In this document: in pieces, positions 10,565-21,422 of the stretch
Layout: each line of letters begins with the position of its first letter
How positions within the stretch are numbered: position 1 is the first letter of the stretch
From: Tricholoma matsutake
Lineage: Eukaryota; Basidiomycota; Agaricomycetes; Agaricales; Tricholomataceae
Length of the DNA: 64,000 nucleotides
Direction: 5' to 3'
Assembly (NCBI GenBank): GCA_026075535.2
Contig: AP026538.1
Span: forward strand, 2,356,001-2,420,000
Translations under genes and position numbers: made by a program
Notes under the pieces: model-generated
What the model was told of the DNA's origin: nothing
Seen by the model: only the letters and a program-made list of their open reading frames with translations
Databases searched by the model: none

Positions 10565-12007
10565 ATGAGGCTGGTGCATAGGAGTGCTGTCAAGCAGTTC
10601 CTTCAACCAGACATCCAAAGGATGGTCAACAACTACCCAGACTTCAGGAGGAGTCACAAAGACATAGAGGCACCAATTATACAGATGGTAAAAGACCAGA
10701 CTGCATATGCTATATTTTCTCATTGGTGGCTAGACAAAGGGGAGCTAACTTTTCAGGACCTGTTGAAATTAGAATCTATTAGTGCAGCAGGTTTTAACCA
10801 ACTGATGCAATCACCCAAGGAGTTGATGCTATGGGATAGTACTGCACTTTTGGATCAGGCTCAGGTCCTTAGTGCCAACACAGATGCTAAACAAGATCGC
10901 CATGACATTTTTGAGCAGATGGAGAAAATCTGCAATTCCATGTCAAGCTGGAACCATGCTGCTGGCTTTGTCAAACTAGTCAGATTTTGCAAGGCAGCAA
11001 GGCGGTACCAGTGCAAAATATGTGTGGTTGGACACTGGATGTGTCAACAAGCAGAGCAGCACAGACCTTGAGGAGTCAATACAGTCTATGTTTGCCTGGT
11101 ACCAAAACTCTCAGATATGCATTGTACACCTTGCTGGGACTATCAAACTACAGGATATGAAACTTGATGTATGGTTCACAAGAGGTTGGACCCTGCAGGA
11201 ACTTTTGGCCCCAAAAGCAGTCAAATTTTTTACCCAATCATGGAAGCCCTTAACAGCAGCACCCAATGACAAATCTCAAATGATAGATCAGGCATCACTC
11301 TTTGGAAAACCATCTCTAACATAACCCAAATTCCAAACGATCAGCTGCTTAATTTTCAACCTGGAACAATCAATGTCAGAGAAAAGTTGGCCTGGGTGTC
11401 CATGAGAAAAATCACCCGTATTGAAGATATGGCATATTGCCTTATTGGCATATTTAACATTCCCCTTTCCATTGCATATGGGGAGGGACAGATGGCTTTT
11501 TATAGGTTGCAGGCTGCAATTGTGCAACACAGTTGTGATCGTGGATTATTTGCCTGGAGTGGTTTGCCATCCTCCCAAAACAGCATGTTTGCTGCAGGTC
11601 CAGAAGGCTTCTTCCTTTTTGAGAGTTCTCTGCTTACAGCAGGAGAGGAAGTAGCTAGCTTAGCAGATCCAACTCATGCACTCACAAACCATGGATTACG
11701 CATACCACTATCGATTTATGATGTGCAATACATCAAGGCAGATGGGAAGGAGAAGGGTAAAGAATGGATCATGCATAACTTGCAAGTGCTGGATTAGGAG
11801 CCAATCCCAGTGGAATTCAAGTCTCTGATTAAAGATGTAAAGCTCACCATTGGCATTCTGGGAAACATTGCACATGGGAAATCCATAGCCATTGTTCTAA
11901 TTTCCTCTGAAATTGGCTCCCAAGTATACAAGAGGATGACCACAAAAAATGCCATCCAACTGCCATCCAAGAAGTGGAAAGAGCCAAAAGTGATCTTCAT
12001 TGAGTAA
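10565..12007 (+). pseudogene. HET-domain (heterokaryon-incompatibility type) protein, broken
   Basis: The start at MRLVHRSAV (10565) precedes a HET domain: AYAIFSHWWLDKGELTFQDL, then VWLDTGCVNK, WFTRGWTLQELLAPK, RIEDMAYCLIGIFNIP and AYGEGQMAFYRLQ. These are the signature blocks of the fungal HET domain, which in other fungi triggers cell death or growth arrest after non-self recognition. The frame is broken near 11016 (an A-run one base too long) and again near 11300, and a stop at 11795-11797 precedes a further in-family tail (11810-12007, ending KVIFIE). No NACHT or repeat domain follows within the window, so this is the short HET-only architecture or a truncated copy. It lies directly after the 67-bp minisatellite. 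Confidence 0.82.
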
Positions 12008-12539
12008 CAATTGATGTTGATCAGATATATAGTCCTGGAGAATTAGCAGAGAGGTTAGTGAACTTGAAATATATATTCCTTGGTCTCTGATCAATTCTTC
12101 TCTTTTTACTGTAGTCAGACTCTGTTTCAACTGAAATGTCACTGCTTTTCATTCCTCTTGCTCTATTTGCTATTATCTTTCTGCTTGTTCCCAAAAATTT
12201 GTCAGCACCTATGCATTTTCTGTTTTGTTCTATGAGACCCAGCTTGAAGTTTGTTATCTGTTCCATTTGGACCATGCCCATTTCATTTGTACTCATTCAT
12301 CTTCATTGACTATGTGTTATTACTTAGTTCAGGCAAGGCCTGGCTTTTTTAGTTACTTGTTGATTTTACTTGTCTGTTGGTAGTGATGATATCAATATTG
12401 TGAAGAGCAATGAGGTCTTTATACTCAATATTCCTATCAGACTCCTAGGAATCCTACCATATTCTGATAGGAATTTTTGCCAGCCAATTTGACATGAAAT
12501 GGCAGATTCCAAGGTTTTTTAGTCCTAGTCAACCTCATT

Positions 12540-13225
12540 GGCCACACCTATTGGGTTGCTGAATGGCATGCCAACCCCATTTGTAGGTCATACTACAACC
12601 ATTGAATTATTGCATCGTTGCCCATAGGCCATACATGTGATGGCAATGCCAAAGCTGAGCCTGATGCCAATGCCAGATGCTGATGCTGATGCTGCTGCTG
12701 CTGCCTGTATTGTGTTGCTGAATGGCATGCCAACCCCAATTTGTAGGTCTGCATTCTATAACAAATGCATGATTGCATAAACAAGGTTTTTACTGAATCT
12801 ATCATACATGTCACTGTACAACTTTCAGCATTGGGAAAAGTTCAGAGGTGGAATTGGCCACATTGGACACACCTGTTGGGTTGCTGACTCACATGCCAAT
12901 CCCATTTTGTAGGTCTGCACACTATAGCAAATGAATTATTTCATAAATGCGGATGTTACTGAATCAATCATACATGCCACTGTACAACTTTCAGCATCAG
13001 GAAAATTCCTTTGGCATAATTGGTGGCATTGGCCAAACCTATTGGGTTGCCGACTAGCATGCCAATCCCATTTTATAGGTCTACACACTACCACAAATGA
13101 ATTATTGCATTGTTGCCCATAGGCCATATATATGATGGCGATGCCAAGGCTGTGCCTGATGCCAATGCCAGATGATGATGCCGATGCTGATGCTGATGCC
13201 ACTGCTGATGCCACTGCCTGTGTCT
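12540..13225. repeat. Four degenerate copies of a ~180-250-bp repeat with GATGCTGAT tracts
   Basis: The block TTGGGTTGC...CATGCCAAxCCCA...TTTGTAGGTCT recurs near 12550, 12715, 12878 and 13045. Copies one and four also share a segment, GTTGCCCATAGGCCATA followed by ATGCCAAxGCT and (GATGCT)n, at about 12608-12710 and 13105-13220. Copies two and three share TACATG(T/C)CACTGTACAACTTTCAGCAT. This is a decayed tandem array, with no coding signal. Confidence 0.7.
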
Positions 13226-13341
13226 GCTATTTCATAGGTTACCAATGTTTATATTACATGCTCAATTCACATCTACTGTACAGTACAGCAAGTGTTCTAT
13301 TAGTGCATTCATTGGTCACTATAGTAGGTACATATATGGGG

Positions 13342-13440
13342 AGTGTTTGACAGTGTCCACTGAACCCATATCACTCCATACAATATATGTGTTTGATAGG
13401 TTGTATCATTTGATACACTGTAGCTTACCTATGTGCAATT
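13342..13440. repeat. Copy 1 of a ~100-bp dispersed repeat (see 20176-20280)
   Basis: Shares GTCCAC(T/C)(G/A)AACCC, TATCATTTGATACACTGTA and TGTAGCTTACCTAT with 20176-20280 in the same orientation. The two copies bracket the gag fragment and three intron-containing genes. Confidence 0.6.
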
Positions 13441-13707
13441 TGGGAGGGCACAACATCATGAATAAAAATGTAAAATGTATATCAACTGCTTCCCAACATT
13501 TTGGACAAAGTCCCAGTAGCTGGACCTACTCAAAATGTATAACAGGTAGTGCCATTAATCACTTGCAGACACATGCTTTTCATCTGACTCTTACACTGGC
13601 CAACAGCCCACTGTTTGATAGTAATATTTTTGCAAAAACAATATGTGCATGTGATCAAAACATACCATATATAGCAGGAGGGGGTCTGAGAGCTAACACC
13701 TGCAGTA

Positions 13708-13920
13708 TGTTAGGGTGACACCCACTATCTGCTAGCTAAGACCGTTGTAAGAGTACTTGTACTCTTACCTGATGCTTAGTAACATACATGATCACCTGAC
13801 CTAACCAAGAGTATATATACATACATTCATGTGTATCACATCGGTATCTCGTACCCTCACAAAATATAACTTGTTCCATTTTACTTCTTGGTTACCTTTA
13901 GTGTTGGATGTACATACATC
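13708..13920 (+). other. Possible 5' LTR or promoter remnant
   Basis: Begins TGTTAGGGTGACACCC, contains a short palindrome AAGAGTACTTGTACTCTT and a TATA-like TATATATAC, and lies upstream of a gag fragment. No second copy was found in the window, so the LTR assignment is a guess from position and base composition. Confidence 0.3.
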
Positions 13921-14516
13921 CTTCCACTTTTTAAAAAAAAATTGAACAAGTCGCCATCAATCTCTCCCTTTTTTTCTTTTCACCACATTCTCACTGACAC
14001 CTCTGTGTTATTGCCAAACCCCCCCTTATCACAATCAAACCCACTTATCAGATGCACCACCTATATCAACCATACAAGTAAACCTGAGCTCAGGATATGG
14101 GGAGCTAGAAAGGGCAACTCACTGCGAGACCCACGCAGCACACTTCTAAGCACCTACTGGCCCTGTCACCACATCCAACAGCTTCTACCTGCCCCACCAA
14201 ACATTCATTAAAGAACCACCGTTCTTCGGACTGAAAATACACACAAACAGCCTGCCAGAGGGTATATCATCCCCCACCCTGTACCTCATTCCCAGAAGGT
14301 TACATTCCCCCCTTGTCCACCCAACCCGCATTCACAGCCTGTAAACCCTGGATCTTCCATCAATCTCCCTGCCATCTTCGCTGCTTCCACCTCTAACACC
14401 CTCACCCAACTTGAGCCCTCAGCCAACACAGATCGATCTACCTCACAACTGTCGACCACGTTCCAACTCCTCAGACTCTGACTTGACACCCTGCCTCTCA
14501 CTGCCCAATATGCATC

Positions 14517-15220
14517 TTGTCAACCCTGTCATTGCCAATATGCCTTACGTGGTGGATACCATTCTCCAGCCAACCACCTCTCTTGTCAGCTGGTTCCATC
14601 ACCATCACAAATCTACACAGATTTGACTATGCATGCAAATGGTTCTTTGCATACAAAGAGATCACCCCTGAGGATCAGGTCAGCTGCATCATCTACTCCT
14701 TTGAATCAGATTTCATGCAATTGGGGATCAAATCTGACAGTGAAAGGCTGATTGGTCTCTCCTTTGGCAAGTTCATACTGGAAGTCAAGCAGAAATGGTT
14801 GCCTTCAGATTGGGAGGACAAACTGATCCAGGAGCTCATTGCCCCTCAGGGGGACCATGAGTTTTATGAGTGGTCTGTCTCCATTCGCAAAGTTAACAAC
14901 GAACTCGAGGCTGCAGGTTCCTTACAACACATTCCTGCCAAGCGCTTCCATGCTCATCTTGTTGCACACCTCAACCCTGCACTCTGCCTTGCTTATCGGG
15001 CCACAAAGAAAGAGCTCAATGCTATTGAAGACATTGAGACCTGGATTCATCATATTATAATCCTCGACATTCAGCTCACCACCCACCAGAAACAAATCAG
15101 TACCAGCATGGCGAACGCTGCCAAGAATGCAGCTAAGGCTCAGACCAACATTCGCTCTTCCAATGCCTACACCGCACTGTCTGCCAGATCCACTGCAAAT
15201 GTGGCCTCGTACAACCTAGC
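14517..15220 (+). pseudogene. Retrotransposon gag fragment
   Basis: The protein from about residue 35 (RFDYACKWFFAYKEITPEDQ) through WLPSDWEDKLIQELIAPQ, FYEWSVSIRKVNNEL, FHAHLVAHLNPALCLAY and DIETWIHHIIILD matches a gag-like family common in Agaricomycete LTR elements, with an Ala/Lys-rich tail. The leader upstream is Pro/Thr-rich and crosses a frame change near 14625. Homology stops near 15220, where unrelated GGCATTGGCAT repeats begin. No protease, RT or integrase follows, so it is a 5' fragment of an LTR element. Gag would form the virus-like particle. The family assignment is from memory of sequence style, not from a search. Confidence 0.55.
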
Positions 15221-15695
15221 TGTGTGTACTATAGTGAATTACAATGCTTGGTATAGATGTGTATAGGAGACTGTATGGCCTAGCTATGGGCAATGATGCA
15301 ATAATTCATTCTATGTAGCGCAGACCTACCAAACAGGTCTTTTACAATTCTTGCTTGTGATACACTATGAAGAATGTTAATAGACAGATCAGTGACCTAT
15401 GAGATAGCATTGGACATGGTACTCGGCATTGGCATAGATGTGCAGTAAGAATATAATACCGTTGATGACATAGTCACAGCCATCGGCATTGGCATCAGCA
15501 GACACATCAGCACAGAAATCTACATCAACATCAACATCGGTGGCAGCAGACAGATACTTTGGGGTGGAAATCTATATACCAAGAGCATCAGCAATGGGCA
15601 TTAGCAAACCAGATGCACAATGGGCACAGGGAGTATGAATGAACAAAATCAACAAAACAGCAGTGTTTATCCTAGCTAAAATAACAATGTTGGTA

Positions 15696-16421
15696 CTAGC
15701 TAATTGTGAAAGAATTGGTGGGATCAGCCATGTTGTCATCATGGGACAATGATCTGATTGGAATGTCTGAGAACCTGCATTCAAATGATTTTGGATTGTA
15801 TTCCATCCTTTCCTTCAAGGTTGCATATGTCTTCAATGTGACATCTTGCTGTTCCAGCTTCTCAACCTCACCCATGTAGAGATGATGACTGGCATCCTTG
15901 TATGAGGTGCCAAGGTTGTTTTGCAGGGCTTTCACTTTGGCATGGCAGCTCAACAGCTCCCTGTCTGTCAATTTCTGCAACAGGATGAACTAACAGTCAT
16001 ACAAATGAGGACAAGGCACTTACTGGATCAGCAGGTAGCATTAGCTGGTTGTGAGCCAATGCATAGTAGTATGGTGTATCAGTCATGTTTCCAGACTGCA
16101 AAGTCATCAGTGAGAGGATAGACAAGCCAAACAAGACACAGCATTGGCCAAGACACAGCATTGGCTAAGACACAGCATTGGCCAACAGGATGACATCAGC
16201 CCAAGGATGGCTAGGCTGGCAGTAACAAGACTTTGGAAAGAAGGAAATCTTACCCCTCCATGTGCCATGTGTACATTGAATTCAACCTTCTTGCAATAGG
16301 CCTCCATTGCCTGGTGGGTAGCTGGAATCATAAAATGGGGCACTAGATAGTGCTGCCCATTGTCACCTCAGATAACAACATATCCATCAGGAATACAAGT
16401 GTTGGTTTGCTGATTGCTCAT
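15696..16421 (-). pseudogene. Three-exon gene of an unnamed basidiomycete family, one in-frame TGA
   Basis: Exon 1 is 16421-16254, exon 2 16095-16024 and exon 3 15974-15696. Introns have canonical ends (GTAAG/TTGCAG type), and exon lengths of 168, 72 and 279 bp keep phase 0 throughout, giving about 172 residues. Recognisable stretches are DNGQHYLVPHFMIPATHQAM in exon 1 and LTDRELLSCHAKVKALQ plus LGTSYKDASHHLYMGEVEKL in exon 3, the latter helical and possibly coiled coil. The only lesion is TGA at codon 18, one C-to-T step from CGA; an alternative start at MIPATHQ would bypass it. I have seen this protein style among Boletales/Agaricales hypotheticals, but I know no function. It is transcribed divergently from the next gene, with about 175 bp between starts. 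Confidence 0.6.
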
Positions 16422-16596
16422 GGTATAGATAACACATATGATAACAAGTGATACCACCAAACACCGTTTAATCAGGACATTATTTGTTTGTATATATCGA
16501 TTGTATATCAATCAACAACATGTGATTGTTGATTTTCAGTGTTTCACTCTTTTTCATCTCAACATCAACCCCACTGCCACAGCCAACTCATCAATC

Positions 16597-18356
16597 ATGA
16601 ATGTTACACACCAACAAGTGCTTGGCCAGATCAGTGAGATTGAGCAAGCCATCCACAATGGACTTTGGGAGCAAAGTATCAAGGCCATGATGAAGGAAAG
16701 AAAATCAACCCTTGTGAGTGGATTGGCATGCTATCAGATCAATGATGCACTTACGAATTGTAGAAAATGTTATTTGCTGGGCAAAGAGAGGTTCTCACAG
16801 AGGATGTGCAGGCCATCTTCCAGGCCGATGCCTTTTTGTGGGGATTTGTGGTAGCATGGTCAAAGTCAGACAGGACAGGGGACCAGAAGGTTATTGAAGG
16901 TCAACTAAGGGCAATGAAGACCTTTGATGAGAAAAAGGGCATAACAGGACCTGTGTCCACATTGGCTGGACCAACTGCATTGGCACCGGCAGTGGCAGCA
17001 GCAGCTGGAACAGCCACTGCAGCGGGAATGGGAATGGCAGTGGGAATGGGAATGGCAGTGGGAATGGGAATGGCAGTGGGAACAGGAATGGCAGTGGGAA
17101 TGGGAATGGCAGTGGGAATGGGAACAGCAGTGGGAATGGGAACAGCAGTGGGAATGGGAATGGGAATGACAGCAGCCAAGAAAGTGGGAACGGCAGCAGC
17201 CAAGACAGCAGGGACAGCAGCGGCAAAGAAAGGAGGAATGGCAGTGGCAAAGGCACCAGGAGCAGCAGCAGCAATGCAGCAGCAACACCAATGCCAAGAA
17301 GGATAGAAGCAGCACCAGCACCAGCCAAGATGTGGGCCCAACCAGAAGCATCAGGATCCAGACTTCCAGCCCCAGCCCAGCAACCAATGCTGCCAGCAAT
17401 CACAGGGAGACCCAGGCCACAAGAGGTGCAGAGTAACAGGGGATCAGATGAGGATCTTGACGAGGAGACGGAGAGCAATGCTGGTGCCAATCCCAGGATG
17501 GAGCGGAGAGTCCCAACTCCATGTATGAGAACTCTGGGACGCGGTCAACTTGCTTCAAAACAGGATGAACAATATTGAAGCATACTTTGGGTTGCAGGCC
17601 AGTGCACAACCCATTGCATTGTACAATGGTTACATGGCTGGGCAGGTGGTTCACCTCGAGAGGACTCCAAGCAGGAGGGCAGAGGCAGATTGGAAAGGAA
17701 TGATGGATGCCAAGGAAGTCGATGCCACTCCTGGTCCCAGTCCTGGTCCTGCTCCCACCCCTGCTCCTGGTCCTGCTCCCACTCCCACTCCCACTCCCAC
17801 TCCCACTCCAGCTCCAGCTCCCCCTCCCACTCCTGCTCCCACTCCTGTTCCTGCTCCCATTCCCATTGCTGCTGCCGCTGCCGGCAACAAAGATGAACAG
17901 ATGGCAGAACTGGTTGAGGAGGGGGGATTCATCGAGGGTGCTAATGCTGAGCCTGAGCATGGTGAGGAGGGACTGGCTGTGCCTGAAGAGGTTGCGGGGG
18001 AAGCATCCTTGGCTGGCACCCCCTCCATCCAAATTATTCCTGCCACACCACAGGATTCTCAAGAAATGGTACAGCCCACAACATCGATGGCCCCACCACT
18101 CCCTCTCCTCTTCCCCCCAACATTGCTCACCAAGCCTGAGGCTGCCGCCCCGGCATCAGCACTTAACCCACCAACATCAGCAGTCAATGTAATCACCTCA
18201 CCCTGGCCCTCCCCTCCCCCTGCACAGCTGTGCCAATCCCCACACAGGCTGACCCCTGGTCCATCTGGACTACGTTCCACCCCTCAGCCAAACCCAAGGA
18301 AGAGAGCAGGAACATCTGAGGACAGAGGGGAGATGAAGCAAGGCAGAAAAGAATAG
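16597..18356 (+). pseudogene. Two-part gene with Gly/Asn-type repeat and Pro/Ala-rich domain, unnamed family
   Basis: Exon 1 (16597-16713) encodes MNVTHQQVLGQISEIEQ and ends at a 50-bp intron (16714-16763, GTGAGT...TTGTAG). Exon 2 resumes in phase with KMLFAGQREVLTEDVQ and FLWGFVVAWSKSDRTGDQ. It then enters an 18-bp minisatellite (about 17026-17172) readable as MGMAVG, or as NGNGSG in another frame. The NGNGSG frame continues to PRRIEAAPAPAKMWAQ and stops at 17578. A third frame carries LLQNRMNNIEAYFGLQ, a Pro/Ala/Thr tract, an acidic region and a basic tail (NPRKRAG) ending at 18356. Because a TGA sits just before WDAVNLLQNRM, at least one frameshift near 17525 breaks the gene. I do not recognise a function. 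Confidence 0.5.
17026..17172 (+). repeat. 18-bp minisatellite GGAATGGGAATGGCAGTG
   Basis: About eight units, some with GGAACA replacing GGAATG. It contains no stop codon in any of several frames on either strand, so long spurious open frames appear across it. It encodes a low-complexity Gly-rich segment inside the plus-strand gene. Confidence 0.85.
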
Positions 18357-18498
18357 ATGTGATTCAGCATGTATATAAAAGTTGGACTATTTTTTTTTTG
18401 TGTTTTATTTGTAAATCTACTCTGCAAATTTCACTTTTTTAATTCTCTGTCTCCTCCCAACAGCCTGGGTTGAAATGGCTTCCTGCTGTGCAAGGTCA

Positions 18499-20150
18499 TC
18501 AGCTGTCCTTCGGATAGGTCATGCCCATGCCTGGGCCAATGGATTTTGAGATGATGGTGGAGTCATCTGTTGAAATACATCTGGTGCAGGGGGGATATGG
18601 TAGGCACCAGCTGCTGCTGATCCTGGTGTTGCCATTGCCAATCCCACTGTTGCCATTGCCAATATTGGTGTTGCTGTTGCCAATCCTACTGGTGCCATTG
18701 CCAATATTGGTGTTGCCATTGCCAATCCCACTGTTGCCATTGCCAATATTGATGTTGCCATTGCCAATCCCACTGTTGCCATTCCTGATATTGGTGTTGC
18801 CATTGCTGATCCTACTGGTGCCATTGTCAATATTGGTGTTGCCATTGCTGATCCCACTGCTGCTGTTCCTGATCCCACTAATGCTGCTAAAGCCCTTGCC
18901 CTTGCCCTTGCCCTTGCAATAGGATGCTCTGTCTGATTTCACCATAAAAGTGGTTGAGGCTTAGGGTGTTGTGAGCTCTCTTGAGGTATATCCAACAGAA
19001 ATGGATCAATTGGGCATGGGGGATCATTTACAATGGTGTTTCTGGCTGATCCAGGTGTGATGTATCTCATGTAAATGTATTGAGGAACGAGATATTCTGG
19101 TTCACTGTCACTAGGACCATTAATTGGCTGTGGTTGAGTGACACCAACCATGCAGAGGCTGTCCATTGTCATTTGATCAACTTGGACATATTGTAACTCA
19201 GTTGTATCAGAATTTGGGGTCTGTCCTGCTGTTGATGTTCAGTGAGCTTCCTTGTGCTTGGGTTTGCCTTTGACAACTGTTCTGCCTCTTGATGCAGCAG
19301 GTGGTTCGGCAGCAGCAATGGCCTCCAGTTCAGTGCTGGGTTGAGGATTGGCATCAGCATCGTCATTTCTTTGGCCCCTGCAGTTTGCAGAAGGTGGTTC
19401 GGCATTAGCAACAGCCCCCAGCTTGGTGCCACTATGAGGATCAGCATTGTCATTTCTTCAGCTGCATTTGGAAATGTGTCGGGAAGGTGAAGGGTTAGTC
19501 AAATCATTTGGATAGTGTGCAGGAGCCACACCTGTCCCTGGCTTTGATCGCTTTGAACTGGAATGCTCTTTCAGGGCCCTGCACTATTTGTTGCTGCAGA
19601 ACATGGTCAAAGAATTCTTCTATGACACTCTTGTGCATGTTCTGTGGGTCTCTAAATTTGAACCTAGGTGGGAGATATTCCAGACTGACAAATGATGATG
19701 TCTGATCTGCAATTGCTTTGAATGGGATATGGTGACTATGACCATTGTTTGCTAGTTCTGCAGGAGATAAGTAACGGTTTGTGGAATAGGAAGTCAACAT
19801 ACTGTAATGCTGGCCAACATACAACAGAAACCATTCTTCCAGCTCTTTTTTTTGAATTGTGATCCTTTCCATGGTGTGGGAAGGATTGAGAAGCCATCAC
19901 TAGTCATTGTTAATCAGGTTAGTGTTGTGTTATGTTGCATTGCTGACCTTGAAGCAAGGTGTGATGGGCATAAACCCTTGATATAACTCATAAAGCTTTG
20001 CTTCAGTTCAGTGACTTGATCATGATATGTGTCCAGAAACGATTGTGCAGGGGTGGCCATCAGAGAGGCAACATTTTCGTGACTGGAGTCAGCATCAGCA
20101 TCAGCATCGCATTGGTGTATCACAGGCAAGAATTGTAAAAGTGTATTCAT
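18499..20150 (-). pseudogene. Multi-exon gene of an unnamed Agaricomycete family, with frameshifts and TGA stops
   Basis: A likely first exon (20150 to about 19950) encodes MNTLLQFLPVIHQ and DTYHDQVTELKQSFMSYIKG, with a GTCAGC donor. The core exon (about 19890-19523) encodes KKELEEWFLLYVGQHYS, LSPAELANNGHSHHIPFKA, PRFKFRDPQNMHKSVIEEFF and GPERAFQFKAIKARD. An intron with donor GTGTGG, branch CTAAC and acceptor TGCAG leads to an exon in which two TGA codons interrupt one continuous frame. That frame holds a roughly 27-residue tandem repeat (RNDxADP...AEPPxA) and ends EPEYLVPQYIYMRYITPG. A Gly/Asn/Ile repeat lies further downstream (18615-18915). A T-run near 19850 probably causes a frameshift. 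Function unknown; it is probably a relative of proteins often found beside the family at 15.7-16.4 kb. Confidence 0.5.
18615..18915 (-). repeat. 18/36-bp minisatellite (IGNGN / SGIGNGNTN coding)
   Basis: Units read CCAATCCCACTGTTGCCATTG and variants on the plus strand. On the minus strand they read as IGNGNSGIGNGNTN-like repeats ending in KGKGKGKG. The composition is similar to the 17.0-17.2 kb repeat in the divergent neighbour. Confidence 0.8.
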
Positions 20151-20175
20151 TTGATACTAGGGCATGTTATACATA

Positions 20176-20280
20176 CTATGAGAGCATTTGATGGCGTCCA
20201 CCAAACCCGTATCATTTGATACACTGTATGCATTCAATAGACCATATTATTTGGTACATTGTAGCTTACCTATCTGTAAA
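20176..20280. repeat. Copy 2 of the ~100-bp dispersed repeat
   Basis: Same orientation as 13342-13440, with shared blocks GTCCAC, AACCC(A/G)TATCA, GATACACTGTA and TAGCTTACCTAT. Confidence 0.6.
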
Positions 20281-21210
20281 GCAGAATATATGAAACTATG
20301 CCACTTTCTTGAGAGTGACATCTTTCATCTGAGGAACCCATATTGCTTTGCTTTTCATCTGAGGAACACGTACTGAATCACAATTCAGAAAAATAAAATG
20401 TGCTTCGTTGTGTCAATTTAGCTGAACTCTGAACCTGTCGTCCTCACTACCAGGATGCAAAATTTTCCTTGCACACAATGTTCTTCACATTGATGGGCAA
20501 CTCAGGTGTGTCCCATGCCCATTATGTACTCCATGCATTTCCATCATTTTATTAATATGTGCTTACCGGAGAATTACAAACTATTGTGCATATGCAGGTA
20601 ACAAATAGCTGTGACTATAATGTCTAGGTTTCATTTTACTCCGCAAGACACAGTGGTGCCGAGCGTACATGGGATCTATTCTATCAGCATAAGCAACTGC
20701 TTAACCAAGCCATGCAGAAATGGAAGGGGCAGTCTTCATTTTTTTGATTTGATTTTCCTGCTCAGTGGGCGCAGATTCACTGGGGGAGCGCTCTGATGAC
20801 CCACACTGGTAATACCTCCTCCTGCTCCTCCTTCGATGACAAAATAAGAGCATGCTGATGTTATATGCTGAAACATATTGGAGAGTGTAGATAGCTTCTT
20901 GATGTGGATGCACTTTGTGCCTGAGACCTGAGGCCTAGTGACCGCTTGGTGCCATTGAGTGTCCTATCTTTAGAGCAGGGAAGGGTTGGAGTTATTCTGC
21001 CCACTGTTGAAATGCAACTTGGTAGTAGTTCACCATAGGACCCTGACTTATCTTGGTAGACCCCTGATCCCTTTCCAGACAAAAATTTGAGTTTTGAGGC
21101 CTGATGGCCAGCTCAGTTCCAGACAAGATCAGGGGGTTTTGATGAAACAGCCGGGTGCATTATCTGGACATGGTACAGCAACTTGATGAGAGGCCATATC
21201 CCTGTCCAGA
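20281..21210. other. Unannotated stretch
   Basis: Only short open frames and no family match. Fragments such as TCATCTGAGGAACxC are duplicated at about 20326 and 20360. No RNA or mobile-element end is visible. Confidence 0.35.
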
Positions 21211-21212
21211 CA

Positions 21213-21290
21213 TGTGCTGTGATGGTGTAATGGTATATTGTGTGGTCATCCATAAGTCATAGTGTTGTTGTGGGTTCAATTCCTGGGGGG
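21213..21290 (+). repeat. tRNA-like sequence (SINE head or tRNA pseudogene)
   Basis: Contains an A-box-like TGGTGTAATGGTATATTG and, about 37 bp downstream, a B-box-like GGGTTCAATTCC, the spacing of a tRNA-derived RNA polymerase III promoter. The expected acceptor-stem pairing and a clear anticodon stem are not evident, so this is not a working tRNA. A G-run follows. Confidence 0.5.
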
Positions 21291-21422
21291 GGGGTTCATT
21301 GTTTTTGTCCTATATTTCTGTCTACCAGAGCAATTTCAAATTGTACTAGGCACAAATTTTCTAATCAATATTGGTCAAGATCCTTCATAACTTCTGTTTG
21401 ACTCTCAAAACTCTCTAAAATC

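Noticed and set aside
16891..17490. Long minus-strand open frames over the 18-bp minisatellite
   Set aside because: Leu/Pro/Ser-only low-complexity products from a repeat lacking stops; the spliced plus-strand gene explains the region better.
21213..21290. Functional tRNA gene
   Set aside because: A- and B-box-like motifs are present, but acceptor and anticodon stems do not pair convincingly.
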